DNA of 64,000 nucleotides from Chryseobacterium ginsenosidimutans (GCF_030823405.1 NZ_JAUSXC010000001.1:3269001-3333000); one strand, 5' to 3'. Numbered from the stretch's first letter, positions 43,856 to 53,651 are shown. Translations and numbers: made by a program. The notes: a model not told the origin generated them from the sequence alone.

Positions 43856-44638
43856 TTATTCGAATTTCAATACGAAAAACACTGCTCTTGTCTGTAAAGT
43901 AGACATTGCAGAAGTCCAGTAAGGAGGTGTCGTCGCATTATCCGCAACGATCTCGTTGTTCATAATAAACGTACCTCTGATTGCCGGAGTTAGTTTAAAT
44001 TTATTAAAGTAAAACTGAATACCCATTTCAGCAGACCAGGCAAAGTTGTGTGTTGTTGATCTGAAAACCTGCTGCATGTTGTCATCAGTAGAATCTGAAT
44101 TAGACTGAAGGTTTACGATATAATTCACCCCTGCTGCAATGTAAGGTCTTGAGTTGTACCATCTGTTCCCATGAAATTCCAATAATACGGGAACATCCAC
44201 CAACGTTGTTTTAATTTCTCTTACTTTGTCTCTTTCCGTTAACGGAATCGGAATAAAAGGATCATTTGTCAAAGTTCCGGCAGCATACTGGTCGTTTGAC
44301 TGTGTATTAAAGGTCAATTGTCTCTGACCAAACTGTAACCCTGGTTCTAATCTTAAATCTAAAAAGTCGTTCAGTCTCCATTTTGCGATCAAACCGGCAC
44401 CGAAACTGTAACTTTCTTTAGAAGTAACAAGATTCTGATTATTATTCATACCATATCTAGGATTCAAAACGATACGGTAGTCTAGTTTGTTGCCGTTCAG
44501 ATAAAAACCCCAGCTGAATTTCTGCTCGTCAAAGTCTTCCAACTTATCCATTCTGTTTCGGGTTCTGAATTGCGCGTTTGCTAAAACTGCAACATTTACT
44601 GAGGCTAAAACCAGTGCTCTTAATAAAAATTTATTCAT
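43856..44638 (-). CDS. porT: type IX secretion/gliding motility protein PorT/SprT
   Basis: A 260-residue outer-membrane beta-barrel with a signal peptide (about 1-22, VAVLANAQ). The front block FSWGFYLNGNKLDYRIVLNP is the hallmark of PorT/SprT, and the alternating beta-strand pattern runs to a terminal aromatic-rich strand (AVFFVLKFE). PorT is needed for the type IX secretion system that moves adhesins and enzymes across the outer membrane in this phylum. It sits 3 bp behind ubiE, the arrangement I know from many Flavobacteriia. Confidence 0.88.
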   Translation of the reverse strand: MNKFLLRALVLASVNVAVLANAQFRTRNRMDKLEDFDEQKFSWGFYLNGNKLDYRIVLNPRYGMNNNQNLVTSKESYSFGAGLIAKWRLNDFLDLRLEPGLQFGQRQLTFNTQSNDQYAAGTLTNDPFIPIPLTERDKVREIKTTLVDVPVLLEFHGNRWYNSRPYIAAGVNYIVNLQSNSDSTDDNMQQVFRSTTHNFAWSAEMGIQFYFNKFKLTPAIRGTFIMNNEIVADNATTPPYWTSAMSTLQTRAVFFVLKFE

Positions 44639-44641
44639 AGG

Positions 44642-45373
44642 TTACTTTGTTGCTTTATAAATTGTGGCTATACCTAAACTAAGTTTTTTATATTCAACTT
44701 TTTTAAATCCTGTATCTAAAAGAATTTGTCTCATCTTTTCCCCAAAAGGAAAAGCATTTACAGAATCCGGAAGGTATGTATACGCCCTGTTATCTTTAGA
44801 AACCAGTCTGCCGATGGCAGGTAATATATTTTTGAAATAAAACATATAAAATGGTCCCAAGAACCCCTCAACCTTTGAAAACTCCAGTATGTAAACACTT
44901 TTGTTATCCTTAACCACTCTTCTTAATTCTGCTAAACCTTTGGTAAGGTTTTCAAAATTCCTTACTCCAAATGCAACGGAAACAGCATCGAATCTATTGT
45001 CCTCGAAAGGTAAATTTTCTGCATCTCCCTTTTGCATGGAAATTTTGCCGTCTAAATTAAGTTTTTTTATTTTAATAACGCCAACATTTAACATTTGTTG
45101 CGACAAATCTAAACCAATTACTTTTGAGCCTGTTCCCTTTTCAATTGTAATTGCCAGATCTCCCGTTCCTGTAGCCACATCCAGCACTTCCTGCGGATTA
45201 TCATTTTTCATCCATTTCACTAAAGTATTCCTCCACAAAATATCTATTTTCATGGATAATACACGATTCAGAAGATCGTATTTCGGTGCAATATTGTCGA
45301 ACATATCCTCTACCTGGCTCTTCTTTGTAGCCTCTGAATTGTAGGGAGTAACTTTGTTGATATCTTTTGTCAA
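44642..45373 (-). CDS. ubiE: demethylmenaquinone methyltransferase (UbiE/MenG)
   Basis: A 243-residue SAM-dependent methyltransferase for the last step of menaquinone synthesis. Family blocks: DMFDNIAPKYDLLNRVLS, VLDVATGTGDLAI (SAM site), FPFGEKMR, and ILEFSKVEGF. The start is TTG 45373 (LTKDINKV), 3 bp after the preceding gene's stop; no ATG fits until too deep in the protein, so the TTG is probably the true start and depends on coupling. PorT follows 3 bp later. Confidence 0.93.
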   Translation of the reverse strand: MTKDINKVTPYNSEATKKSQVEDMFDNIAPKYDLLNRVLSMKIDILWRNTLVKWMKNDNPQEVLDVATGTGDLAITIEKGTGSKVIGLDLSQQMLNVGVIKIKKLNLDGKISMQKGDAENLPFEDNRFDAVSVAFGVRNFENLTKGLAELRRVVKDNKSVYILEFSKVEGFLGPFYMFYFKNILPAIGRLVSKDNRAYTYLPDSVNAFPFGEKMRQILLDTGFKKVEYKKLSLGIATIYKATK

Positions 45374-45376
45374 AAC

Positions 45377-45946
45377 TTAAAACTTGTAATATTCTTTATA
45401 ATAATTGAGGTAATCCTGTTTTCTGAAGATTTTCGATCTCGATTCTACCTGCTGAATGTTTTTGATCAATTTATCATAATCTTCATCTACATTATAGTAA
45501 AAATCATCAGTAAATAATTTATTGAAGCGTCTTGCACCTCCATAATATACTTTTCCGTCAATCACAGTCTTATCCAGTGCCAAAAGTAATGAATCTTTTT
45601 TAAGGTTGTATCCATAATATTGATCATTGATATAATAATCCTGATGCGCAATATTAATCAGCCCACGGATTTTATTCACTTCAAATGCCGAATCGAATAA
45701 TAATTTTTTATTTTGATCGAAAACTTTGATAGAATTTTTCCCTTTATTCAGGTCCACCGGAACGGTTTGCCCTCCCGCAATAGTTCCTTCTGAGCCGTTA
45801 TTAATTTTATAGTAAAATGTATTGGGAGTAGGATTGTCTACAACATAAAAGTTCTTTTTAGCTAAAAAAAGGAAGTAGATCCCAAAGGCAACGATAAACG
45901 CCACAACTGCAATAAGTAAGCCTTTTAAGGACGGATTATTTTTCAT
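45377..45946 (-). CDS. membrane-anchored hypothetical protein
   Basis: A 189-residue protein with one N-terminal membrane helix (about 8-28, LLIAVVAFIVAFGIYFLF) and an extracytoplasmic beta-rich domain (NTFYYKINNGSEGTIAGGQTVPV) that ends in a Tyr/Lys-rich tail (YLNYYKEYYKF). I recognise no family. It is first in a three-gene operon with ubiE and porT (3 bp gaps), which suggests envelope or quinone-linked work, though that is only context. Confidence 0.7.
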   Translation of the reverse strand: MKNNPSLKGLLIAVVAFIVAFGIYFLFLAKKNFYVVDNPTPNTFYYKINNGSEGTIAGGQTVPVDLNKGKNSIKVFDQNKKLLFDSAFEVNKIRGLINIAHQDYYINDQYYGYNLKKDSLLLALDKTVIDGKVYYGGARRFNKLFTDDFYYNVDEDYDKLIKNIQQVESRSKIFRKQDYLNYYKEYYKF

Positions 45947-45994
45947 AGGATTGTAAAATACAATTTTTGCAAATTTAATAATATTTTTAATTCT

Positions 45995-46022
45995 TTGTTA
46001 TTAATATTAATTATTAACTTTG
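45995..46022 (+). promoter_or_regulatory. consensus promoter of the second KAS III gene
   Basis: TTG (45995-45997), 17 bp, then TAACTTTG (46015-46022). It matches the Bacteroidetes promoter consensus exactly, about 26 bp before the ATG at 46049. Confidence 0.7.
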
Positions 46023-46048
46023 CGTCTTTAAAAAAATCATTTAAACGA

Positions 46049-47116
46049 ATGCCGAATACGATCATTATTGGTTCTGGATCTTATATTCCTAACAGAGTTA
46101 TTGGTAGAGATTATTTTTTAGATTCTGAGTTCTATACGGATGAAGGTGAAAAAATTGAAAAACCTACTGAAGAAATCATTTCAAAATTTGTAGAAATTAC
46201 AGAAATTGAGGAGCGCAGATATATTGAAGACGATATTTCCAACTCTATAATTGGCTACGAAGCTTCAAAAATTGCTATCGAAGATGCGAAAATTGATGCT
46301 GAAGCAATAGATTATATTATCTATGCAAGTAATTTTGGAGAGGTAAATAAAGGTGGGCTTGTGAACTTCATGCCCAATATGGCAGCGAGAGTGAAGAACC
46401 ATTTGGGTATAAAAAACAGGAAATGCATCACTTATGATATGATTTTCGGATGTCCGGGATGGGTGGAAGCAATGATTTTGGCTGATAATTTAATTAAAGC
46501 TCAAGTTGCTAAGACTATTCTTGTAGTGGGTAGCGAAACGCTAAGCAGAGTAACAGACCCTTTCGACAGAAATAAAATGATTTTTGCAGACGGAGCAGGT
46601 GCAGTGGTTGTAAAAGCTACTGACGAAGAAAATGTAGGAATTATTGCCCATAATACAATCTGTGACAACGGTCCGGAATTAGAATATCTTGTCAGTGGCC
46701 CTTCTTTGAATAAAGAAGTTGACAGAGAAAAGCCATTTATCAGAATGCTGGGAAGAAAAATTTATGAATACGCTCTTAAAAACGTTCCCGTAGCTATTAA
46801 AGAAACTATTGACAGTGCCGGACTTTCTATTAATGACATCAACAAAATATTAATTCATCAGGCAAATGCTAAAATGGATTATGCCATGATCGACAGACTT
46901 CACAGACTATATGACGTGAAAGATTATGATCATGCAATATCTCCAATGACTATCCAAATGTTTGGAAATTCATCTGTTGCAACAATTCCTACCATGTTTG
47001 ACTTAATAATTAAAGGAAAAATGAAAGGTCATTCGTTTAAAGATAAAGGTAACATTGTGATGACTTCGGTAGGCGCCGGAATGAACATTAATGCTATCGT
47101 TTACAGATTTCCTTAA
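46049..47116 (+). CDS. 3-oxoacyl-ACP synthase III family protein
   Basis: 355 residues from ATG 46049; an upstream frame to 45995 would be translated through the promoter. It has a KAS III fold with the full triad Cys135 (MIFGCPGWVEA), His270 (LIHQANAKM) and Asn307 (MFGNSSVAT). It is longer than usual FabH and different in sequence from the KAS III at 17773, with inserts near the front (YTDEGEKIEKPTEEII). It may make a special starter unit, as DarB-like proteins do, but that is not shown. A promoter and terminator make it a single unit. Confidence 0.85.
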   Translation: MPNTIIIGSGSYIPNRVIGRDYFLDSEFYTDEGEKIEKPTEEIISKFVEITEIEERRYIEDDISNSIIGYEASKIAIEDAKIDAEAIDYIIYASNFGEVNKGGLVNFMPNMAARVKNHLGIKNRKCITYDMIFGCPGWVEAMILADNLIKAQVAKTILVVGSETLSRVTDPFDRNKMIFADGAGAVVVKATDEENVGIIAHNTICDNGPELEYLVSGPSLNKEVDREKPFIRMLGRKIYEYALKNVPVAIKETIDSAGLSINDINKILIHQANAKMDYAMIDRLHRLYDVKDYDHAISPMTIQMFGNSSVATIPTMFDLIIKGKMKGHSFKDKGNIVMTSVGAGMNINAIVYRFP

Positions 47117-47137
47117 CAATATTTAATTTAAAAATAT

Positions 47138-47173
47138 AAAAAGCACAGGGAAACTATTCTTTGTGCTTTTTTT
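47138..47173 (+). terminator. terminator after the KAS III gene
   Basis: AAAAAGCACA...TGTGCTTTTT followed by a T-run, 22 bp after the stop and just before the metallophosphoesterase start. Confidence 0.75.
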
Positions 47174-47183
47174 AACCTTAATT

Positions 47184-48389
47184 ATGCAAAGAAACTTTTT
47201 ATTTATTGCAGTAATCTTCCTTTTTTTGGAAGTATATATCTATCAGGCAATAAGAACGTTAACAGATAATTCATGGATAAGAATAGGCTATTGGGCCGTC
47301 TCTCTGATTATTTACGGAATTTTCGCCTATGAAGTCACCCATTTCAACAGGGCAGATAAAAGCATGGTAAGAGCTCAGATTATGATTTCTCTATTTCTGA
47401 TTTTCATTTTGCCTAAAGTTTTCGTTGTTTTATTCTTATTGATTGACGATATTTTCAGAACCGGAAGCTATTTGATAGGATTAGCAGGACCTTCTGATAA
47501 CTTTTTTCCTGAAAGAAGAAAATTTCTGAGTTTAGCAGGATTAGGTTTGGGAGGAGTTCTTTCTGCGTTGTTCATTGATGGAATTACGTTTGGAAAATAC
47601 CGTCACAAAGTAAGGAGAGTAAGAATAAACTTTGCCAATCTTCCAAAAAGCTTCAAAGGATATAAAATTGTGCAGATCTCTGATGTTCACAGTGGAAGCT
47701 TCACTGATCCGAGTAAATTGAAACACGCCATCAATTTAATTAATGAGCAAAATCCTGATCTGGTTTTATTCACAGGAGATATGGTAAATAATATTGCTGA
47801 TGAATTTAAACCTTTTATTCCATTATTTTCAAAAATCAAAGCTAAAGACGGAAAATTTGCCGTTCTTGGAAATCACGATTACGGCGATTATGTAAACTGG
47901 ACCTCATTAGATGCAAAAAAGCAAAATCTTGAGACTTTGATCGATTACGAAAAGCAGGCAGGTTTTGATATGCTCCGAAATGAAAACCGAATTATCGAAA
48001 AAAACGGCGAAAAATTATATATTCTTGGTGTTGAAAACTGGGGATTGAAGCCTTTTCCACAATTTGGAAGATTGGATGATGCTTTAAAAGGAGTTCCTGA
48101 ATCCGCTACAAAAATATTAATGAGCCACGACCCCACTCATTTCGATTACGTTGTTAAAAAACATCCAACAGACATTCATCTGACACTTTCCGGTCACACA
48201 CACGGAATGCAGTTCGGTTTAGATCTGAAAAACATAAAATGGTCGCCAGTTCAGTACAAATATCCAAAGTGGGCAGATTTATATGAAAGTGAAGGAAAAA
48301 TGCTTTATGTAAATAGAGGTTTTGGAGTTTTAGGATATCCCGGAAGAGTTGGTGTTTTGCCCGAAATTACGCTTTTTGAATTGGCTTAA
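47184..48389 (+). CDS. membrane metallophosphoesterase
   Basis: 401 residues from ATG 47184; the upstream frame at 47163 begins inside the previous terminator. Four N-terminal membrane helices (to about residue 130) precede a calcineurin-like phosphoesterase domain with all metal motifs: IVQISDVHSG, DLVLFTGDMVN, AVLGNHDYGD and LTLSGHTHGMQ. Family members act on lipid pyrophosphates or nucleotides such as UDP-diacylglucosamine; the substrate is unknown here. Single gene. Confidence 0.9.
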   Translation: MQRNFLFIAVIFLFLEVYIYQAIRTLTDNSWIRIGYWAVSLIIYGIFAYEVTHFNRADKSMVRAQIMISLFLIFILPKVFVVLFLLIDDIFRTGSYLIGLAGPSDNFFPERRKFLSLAGLGLGGVLSALFIDGITFGKYRHKVRRVRINFANLPKSFKGYKIVQISDVHSGSFTDPSKLKHAINLINEQNPDLVLFTGDMVNNIADEFKPFIPLFSKIKAKDGKFAVLGNHDYGDYVNWTSLDAKKQNLETLIDYEKQAGFDMLRNENRIIEKNGEKLYILGVENWGLKPFPQFGRLDDALKGVPESATKILMSHDPTHFDYVVKKHPTDIHLTLSGHTHGMQFGLDLKNIKWSPVQYKYPKWADLYESEGKMLYVNRGFGVLGYPGRVGVLPEITLFELA

Positions 48390-48427
48390 ATTCTATATTC
48401 AGAAACATCTGTGAAATCTGAAAAAAA

Positions 48428-49180
48428 TTAAAATATATAATCTTTCATACGGGAAGTAGCCATCTCCTTCTCGTTAATCCAGGTAAGGAGGGCATCTAAT
48501 TTGTCCTCCATTTTTCTGCCCAAATTGAGCCTTCTGTAAAACGGAATATCGAATTGATATTTACCGAAATCTGTAAACTGCCAAGAGTTTAAATAAATCA
48601 AAACAAATTCATCTTTCTTCAGAGTTTCAAAAACCATATTCTGATAATATTTCATCGGCAAAACCTGAAACACAAAATCATTATAAGGTAATTGACTGTA
48701 AGGTGAAATACTTTCCGGAACAATACTCAATCCATCCTCTTCGGTGATTTCCGTATCTCTCTTTAATCGTTTAAAAGGAAAAAGAATATCTGCATTATCA
48801 ATATTCGAAACATAATTAAATTCCAACATTTTCAAACTCTCCTGAGACAGTTTAAAATCTTTTTGACGAATTCCTCTGATCTGTTTTTCTAAAAATTCCT
48901 GTGTGAGTTTCTTTGCATCATCAATTTCCTGCAGGGTAGAATTTTTATTATAAAAAGCAATTTCATGCCCTTTGGATGAAATTGCTTTTATAATATTTTG
49001 AAGTTTTTCAGTGATCGAAATCTCCACAAAAAAACTAGCTTTAACATCATGAATATCTAAAATTCTGAGAATAGCTTTTGTATTATCAATTGTAATTTTT
49101 AATCTTTCTTCATCGGAAATCTGAACACCATTTTTTGTTTCAGTCTCAATATTTACGATGTTAAAAGTGAATAATATCAT
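48428..49180 (-). CDS. polysaccharide deacetylase-like protein with degenerate active site
   Basis: A 250-residue protein with the fold order of polysaccharide deacetylases: a beta strand at the front (MILFTFNIVNIET), KASFFVEISITEKLQNIIKAIS, SSKGHEIAFYNKN, and a C-terminal part like PEP-CTERM-type deacetylases (FVLIYLNSWQF). The metal ligands are gone: the front Asp pair (TFDVED) reads FNIVNIE, and the His-x3-His reads GHEIAFYNK. It is probably not a deacetylase. A scaffold or binding role is possible. Confidence 0.7.
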   Translation of the reverse strand: MILFTFNIVNIETETKNGVQISDEERLKITIDNTKAILRILDIHDVKASFFVEISITEKLQNIIKAISSKGHEIAFYNKNSTLQEIDDAKKLTQEFLEKQIRGIRQKDFKLSQESLKMLEFNYVSNIDNADILFPFKRLKRDTEITEEDGLSIVPESISPYSQLPYNDFVFQVLPMKYYQNMVFETLKKDEFVLIYLNSWQFTDFGKYQFDIPFYRRLNLGRKMEDKLDALLTWINEKEMATSRMKDYIF

Positions 49181-49264
49181 TTAAATTAAATTTTAGATAA
49201 ATATTGTAATAAATTAAAAATCAGATGTTAAAATATATTTTAATTAAAGTTAAACTTTAGATAA

Positions 49265-50230
49265 TTAATTTTTACCTAATTTTACTTTAAGGTTCTTGAT
49301 CATGTCTTTTGTCATTTCAGAAATTCCGAAATCATAGGTTAATCCCCAATCTTTTTTTGCCACAGAATCATCAATAGAAGCCGGCCAGGAATCTGCAATC
49401 TGTTGTCTAAAATCCGGTTTATAATCAATCTCAAATTCAGGAATTTCTTTCTTAATTTCTTCTGCCAGTTCTTTTGGAGTGAAAGACATTCCACCCAAAT
49501 TATAAGAAGAACGAACCGTTACACTTTCTTTTGGAGCTTCCATTAATTTCAATGTCGCGTTGATCGCATCGTCCATATATAACATCGGCATTCCCGTATT
49601 TTCAGAAATGAAACTTGTATATTTTCCTTCTTCAATTGCTTCGTAAAAAATCTCAACAGCGTAGTCAGTTGTTCCGCCACCTGCCGGAGTTTTCCATGAG
49701 ATCAATCCTGGATATCTTATACTTCTTACATCTACCCCATACTTATCGAAATAATATTCGCACCATTTTTCACCTGCCATTTTCGAAATTCCGTAAACTG
49801 TTGTCGGGTTTAAAACCACATCCTGTCCTACATTTTCCTTTGGAATTCCTTTTCCGAAAACTGCAATAGAACTTGGCCAGAAAATCTTTTTAAGAAGACC
49901 TTCTTTTGCCAATTCGCAAAAATGAAGAAGAGGTTCAAGATTCAATTTCCATGCAAAAATCGGCTGCTTTTCTGAAGTTCCGGATAACAGTGAAGCCAAA
50001 TGATAAACAGTTGTAATCTCATAATCTTTAATCACCTGTCTTACCAACTGGGTATTCGTAACATCCATTCTTTCGTAATGTCCGGCTGCGGTGATTCCCT
50101 TTTGCCATCTGTCGAGTCCTGAAGCAACAACATTATCAGCTCCGTGGATATCAACAAGTCTGTTTGTAAGTTCGGTACCGATTTGTCCTAAAGCACCTGT
50201 AATAAGTATTCTTTCCGTGTGGGATTCCAT
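49265..50230 (-). CDS. tdh: L-threonine 3-dehydrogenase, SDR type
   Basis: A 321-residue extended-SDR enzyme of the Flavobacterium frigidimaris/Cupriavidus type, which oxidises threonine with NAD to 2-amino-3-ketobutyrate. The NAD loop is TGALGQIGTEL (12-18), the active site is Ser-Tyr146-x3-Lys150 (TTVYGISKMAGE), and the substrate loop IRYPGLISWKTPAGGGTTDY is diagnostic of this type. Length is normal. Single gene; the glycine-forming partner (Kbl) is not here. Confidence 0.88.
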   Translation of the reverse strand: MESHTERILITGALGQIGTELTNRLVDIHGADNVVASGLDRWQKGITAAGHYERMDVTNTQLVRQVIKDYEITTVYHLASLLSGTSEKQPIFAWKLNLEPLLHFCELAKEGLLKKIFWPSSIAVFGKGIPKENVGQDVVLNPTTVYGISKMAGEKWCEYYFDKYGVDVRSIRYPGLISWKTPAGGGTTDYAVEIFYEAIEEGKYTSFISENTGMPMLYMDDAINATLKLMEAPKESVTVRSSYNLGGMSFTPKELAEEIKKEIPEFEIDYKPDFRQQIADSWPASIDDSVAKKDWGLTYDFGISEMTKDMIKNLKVKLGKN

Positions 50231-50321
50231 TTTTTCTTTTTATTAGTTGATCAAAAGCAAAAATAAATATTTTAAACCCTATCTTAAAACAAAATTGTAA
50301 ATTCGATTATAAAATTTGCAA

Positions 50322-52007
50322 ATGAAAAAGATTATCATTCCGATTATTTTGTTTTCTCACTCTGTTTCAGCACAATATACTGATTTTAATATCGTAAAGG
50401 AAGTCAAGGTTAAAAATAAGGGAGTCATCGTTTCTGCTCATCCTCTTGCCAGTGAAGCAGGGGCAAAAATCCTGAAAATTGGAGGAAATGCCTATGATGC
50501 AGTCGTCGCAACACAATATGCATTAGCCGTTGTTTATCCACAAGCCGGAAATATTGGCGGTGGCGGATTTTTAGTTGGTGTTAAAAATAATGGTGAGAAA
50601 TTCACTCTTGATTATCGTGAAACCGCTCCGCAAAAGGCAACTCATGACATGTACATTGAGAAAAACGGAAAAGCAAATACAGATCTTTCTCAAAACGGAA
50701 GATTGGCAATAGGAGTTCCGGGAAGTATAGCCGGTTTTTTTGCTACGCTGAAATACTGTAAACTTCCAATGGATCAATTAATTCAACCTGCAATTGATTT
50801 AGCTGAAAAAGGATTTGCAATTACTGAACAGGAAGCTGATTTATTAAATGCAAGCAAAGAATATTTTCAAAAACATAATCAATCTTCATCTGTCTTTGTC
50901 AAAAATACACCTTGGAAAGCGGGAGATATTTTGGTTCAGAAAGAATTAGCTGAAACATTGAAGTTGATTCAAAAGCAAGGTTTAAAAGGATTTTATGAAG
51001 GAAAAACTGCTGAACTCCTTGTTTCGGAAATGAAAAAGGGAAATGGAATTATCACTTTGGAAGATCTTAAAAACTATAAAGTTGCCGAAAGAAAAGCCCT
51101 AGAATTTAATTATAAAGGAAATAATGTCGTTTCAATGCCTTTACCTTCAAGTGGCGGAATTTTGCTGGCTCAAATGCTAAAAATGGCAGGTTATGAAAAC
51201 CTGGAAAAATATCAACAGAATTCAATAAAAGCAGTTCAGATTATGATAGAAGCAGAGCGAAGAGCTTTTGCCGACAGAGCAGAATATATGGGAGATCCTG
51301 ATTTTATTAATGATAAAACCTCTTACTTAATTTCTGACGAATACTTAAAAAATAGATGGAAAAGTTTCAGTTTTTCTAAAGCTACTCCAAGTTCAGAAGT
51401 CGGAAAAATCATCAAACAACCTAAAGAATCTACGGAAACGACACACATTTCTGTTATTGATAAGGATGGAAATGCAGCTGCTGTTACGACTACTTTAAAT
51501 GGTCTGTATGGCAGTAAAGTAGTAGTTTCGGGAGCAGGATTTTTCTTAAATAATGAAATGGATGATTTTTCTATAAAACCAGGTGTTCCGAATATGTTCG
51601 GAGCAATTGGCGGAGAAGCAAACTCTATTCAGCCTAATAAAAGGATGCTTTCTTCAATGACACCCACCATTGTTTTGAAAAACGGAAAGCCTTACATGGT
51701 GGTAGGAACTCCCGGAGGAACTACAATTCCGACTTCTGTATATCAGTCGATTGTTGATATTATCGATTTTAAACTGAATACAAATATCACTGTAAACTCA
51801 CCTAAATTCCATCATCAATGGCTTCCTGAAAGTGTAGCTTTTGAAAAAGATTTTCCTGAAACCACTATTCAAAGTTTAGAAAAGCTAGGTTATAAAACTG
51901 AAAAATGGAACCAAATCGGTAGAACAGAAATGATTTTGATTGATGATAACGGAAATATTCATGCAGTTGCAGATGGTCGTGGTGATGATTCTGTTGCGGT
52001 GGAGTAA
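50322..52007 (+). CDS. ggt: gamma-glutamyltransferase
   Basis: 561 residues from ATG 50322 (a TTG at 50316 also opens the frame). A signal peptide (about 1-16, HSVSA) leads to the large chain; autocleavage before Thr373 (ETTHISVIDKDG) would give the small chain. Family blocks: GNIGGGGFLVGV, YRETAPQKA, and the TTLNGLYGSKVVV and LNNEMDDFS loops around the active site. It transfers or hydrolyses gamma-glutamyl groups of glutathione and peptides in the periplasm. A palindrome repeat follows. Confidence 0.95.
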   Translation: MKKIIIPIILFSHSVSAQYTDFNIVKEVKVKNKGVIVSAHPLASEAGAKILKIGGNAYDAVVATQYALAVVYPQAGNIGGGGFLVGVKNNGEKFTLDYRETAPQKATHDMYIEKNGKANTDLSQNGRLAIGVPGSIAGFFATLKYCKLPMDQLIQPAIDLAEKGFAITEQEADLLNASKEYFQKHNQSSSVFVKNTPWKAGDILVQKELAETLKLIQKQGLKGFYEGKTAELLVSEMKKGNGIITLEDLKNYKVAERKALEFNYKGNNVVSMPLPSSGGILLAQMLKMAGYENLEKYQQNSIKAVQIMIEAERRAFADRAEYMGDPDFINDKTSYLISDEYLKNRWKSFSFSKATPSSEVGKIIKQPKESTETTHISVIDKDGNAAAVTTTLNGLYGSKVVVSGAGFFLNNEMDDFSIKPGVPNMFGAIGGEANSIQPNKRMLSSMTPTIVLKNGKPYMVVGTPGGTTIPTSVYQSIVDIIDFKLNTNITVNSPKFHHQWLPESVAFEKDFPETTIQSLEKLGYKTEKWNQIGRTEMILIDDNGNIHAVADGRGDDSVAVE

Positions 52008-52121
52008 TAAATGACAATTAATGCTTCGAGAGTTTAAGTATGATATTTCTACTAACTTTTAGCTAGTGATATTGCAGCGTTATCATGTCTATTAGTCAAA
52101 ACATCTTATAATAAATTTTTA

Positions 52122-52153
52122 GTTTCGGCGGGGCTTTCAGCCCGCCGAAACTT
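52122..52153. repeat. GC-rich palindrome, copy 3
   Basis: Stem AGTTTCGGCGGG-CT/AG-CCCGCCGAAACT with loop TTC and one extra G in the left arm. It belongs to the same family as 2728-2760 and 4280-4308. No T-run follows. Confidence 0.85.
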
Positions 52154-52220
52154 CTCATGACTTTTGTCATCTTTTTAAAGCAAATTTTACTAATTTCCGT
52201 ATTCTAAATAATGTATTCTC

Positions 52221-53501
52221 TTGAAAGCTAAAAAATTTTATCAGCAACTTTATTTTCAGGTTATTATTGCAATTATTGCAGGAATTCTTTTAGGGAAATT
52301 TTATCCTGAATTGGGTGAAAAAATGAAACCTTTAGGTGACGGATTCATCAGATTGGTGAAAATGATAATTGCTCCGGTGATTTTCATAACGCTCACCTTA
52401 GGAATTGCTCATATGACAGATCTTAAAAAAGTAGGAAGAATTGCCATTAAAGCGATGGTTTATTTCATTACTTTTTCAACATTAGCTTTAATTATCGGTT
52501 TAATTGTCGGAAATATTCTACAACCGGGACACGGACTAAATATTGATTCTGCAACACTTTCCGGAGACGTTTCACAATATCAGCAAAAAGCTCATGAAAC
52601 AACATTGACAGGCTTTATGATGAACATTATTCCTGAAACTTTGTTTAGTCCGTTGGTTGGAGAGAACATTTTGCAGGTACTTTTAGTTGCTGTATTAATG
52701 GGAGTTGCCTTGGTTCTGACGAAGGAAAAAAGTCAAAAAGTAACCGATTTTTTACAGGATCTTTCAACTCCGGTTTTCAAAATTGTTCACATGCTGATGA
52801 AATTAGCTCCGATCGGTGCTTTTGGAGCAATGGCTTTTACTATAGGAAAATATGGGCTTCATTCTGTTGTTAATCTGATTTTCTTAGTCGGAACCTTTTA
52901 TATCACTTCTGCCCTGTTTGTGGTTTTGGTTTTAGGTGCAGTTGCCTGGTATAACGGATTTAACATTTTTAAATTAATGTACTATCTGAAAGAAGAGCTT
53001 CTTTTGGTTTTAGGAACGAGTTCGTCAGAATCTGCACTTCCCGGTATTATGGAAAAGCTTGAAAAAGCAGGCTGTTCGAAAGCAATTGTAGGCTTGGTTG
53101 TCCCGACAGGATATTCCTTCAATCTTGACGGAACAAATATTTATATGACGTTAGCTTCATTATTTATTGCTCAGGCTCTGAATATTCATCTCCCGATTGA
53201 GAAACAATTGATGCTACTTTTAGTTGCAATGTTAAGCTCAAAAGGTGCCGCAGGAGTTACAGGAGCTGGTTTTGTGACGTTAGCTGCAACTTTAGCTGTT
53301 GTTCCTGAAATTCCTATTGCGGGAATGACTTTGATTTTAGGAATTGATAAGTTCATGAGCGAATGCCGTGCTTTAACGAACGTTATCGGAAATTCCGTGG
53401 CAACTGTTGTTGTTGCGAACTGGGAAAAACAGTTAGACAAAAATCAATTGCAATATTGTCTGAATCATCCGAATGAGTTAGAGAAAAAATTGGAGGTCTG
53501 A
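52221..53501 (+). CDS. dicarboxylate/amino acid:cation symporter (GltP/DctA family)
   Basis: A 426-residue DAACS transporter with about eight membrane helices and two re-entrant loops. Signatures: [17 protein letters not shown] (the serine-rich loop), [22 protein letters not shown], and [15 protein letters not shown] and [21 protein letters not shown] near the C-terminus. It takes up C4-dicarboxylates, glutamate or aspartate with Na+ or H+. The frame has no usable ATG; TTG 52221 is the only start that keeps the first helix. It follows ggt but with a 213 bp gap holding a palindrome. Confidence 0.9.
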   Translation: MKAKKFYQQLYFQVIIAIIAGILLGKFYPELGEKMKPLGDGFIRLVKMIIAPVIFITLTLGIAHMTDLKKVGRIAIKAMVYFITFSTLALIIGLIVGNILQPGHGLNIDSATLSGDVSQYQQKAHETTLTGFMMNIIPETLFSPLVGENILQVLLVAVLMGVALVLTKEKSQKVTDFLQDLSTPVFKIVHMLMKLAPIGAFGAMAFTIGKYGLHSVVNLIFLVGTFYITSALFVVLVLGAVAWYNGFNIFKLMYYLKEELLLVLGTSSSESALPGIMEKLEKAGCSKAIVGLVVPTGYSFNLDGTNIYMTLASLFIAQALNIHLPIEKQLMLLLVAMLSSKGAAGVTGAGFVTLAATLAVVPEIPIAGMTLILGIDKFMSECRALTNVIGNSVATVVVANWEKQLDKNQLQYCLNHPNELEKKLEV

Positions 53502-53651
53502 CTGTAATGAAAGCAATATTTACATTTAAATGGAAATGCTAATTTTTTAAAATAGATCTTCAGATTGCGATAAAAACATAGACGCAAAATCAGTTTTAAA
53601 TGCTTTGCTAAAGAGTTTTAAAGAATATAAAATTACTGACTAACTGATAAT

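Noticed and set aside
44901..45344. plus-strand frame inside ubiE
   Set aside because: Antisense shadow of a conserved enzyme gene; protein composition is not natural.
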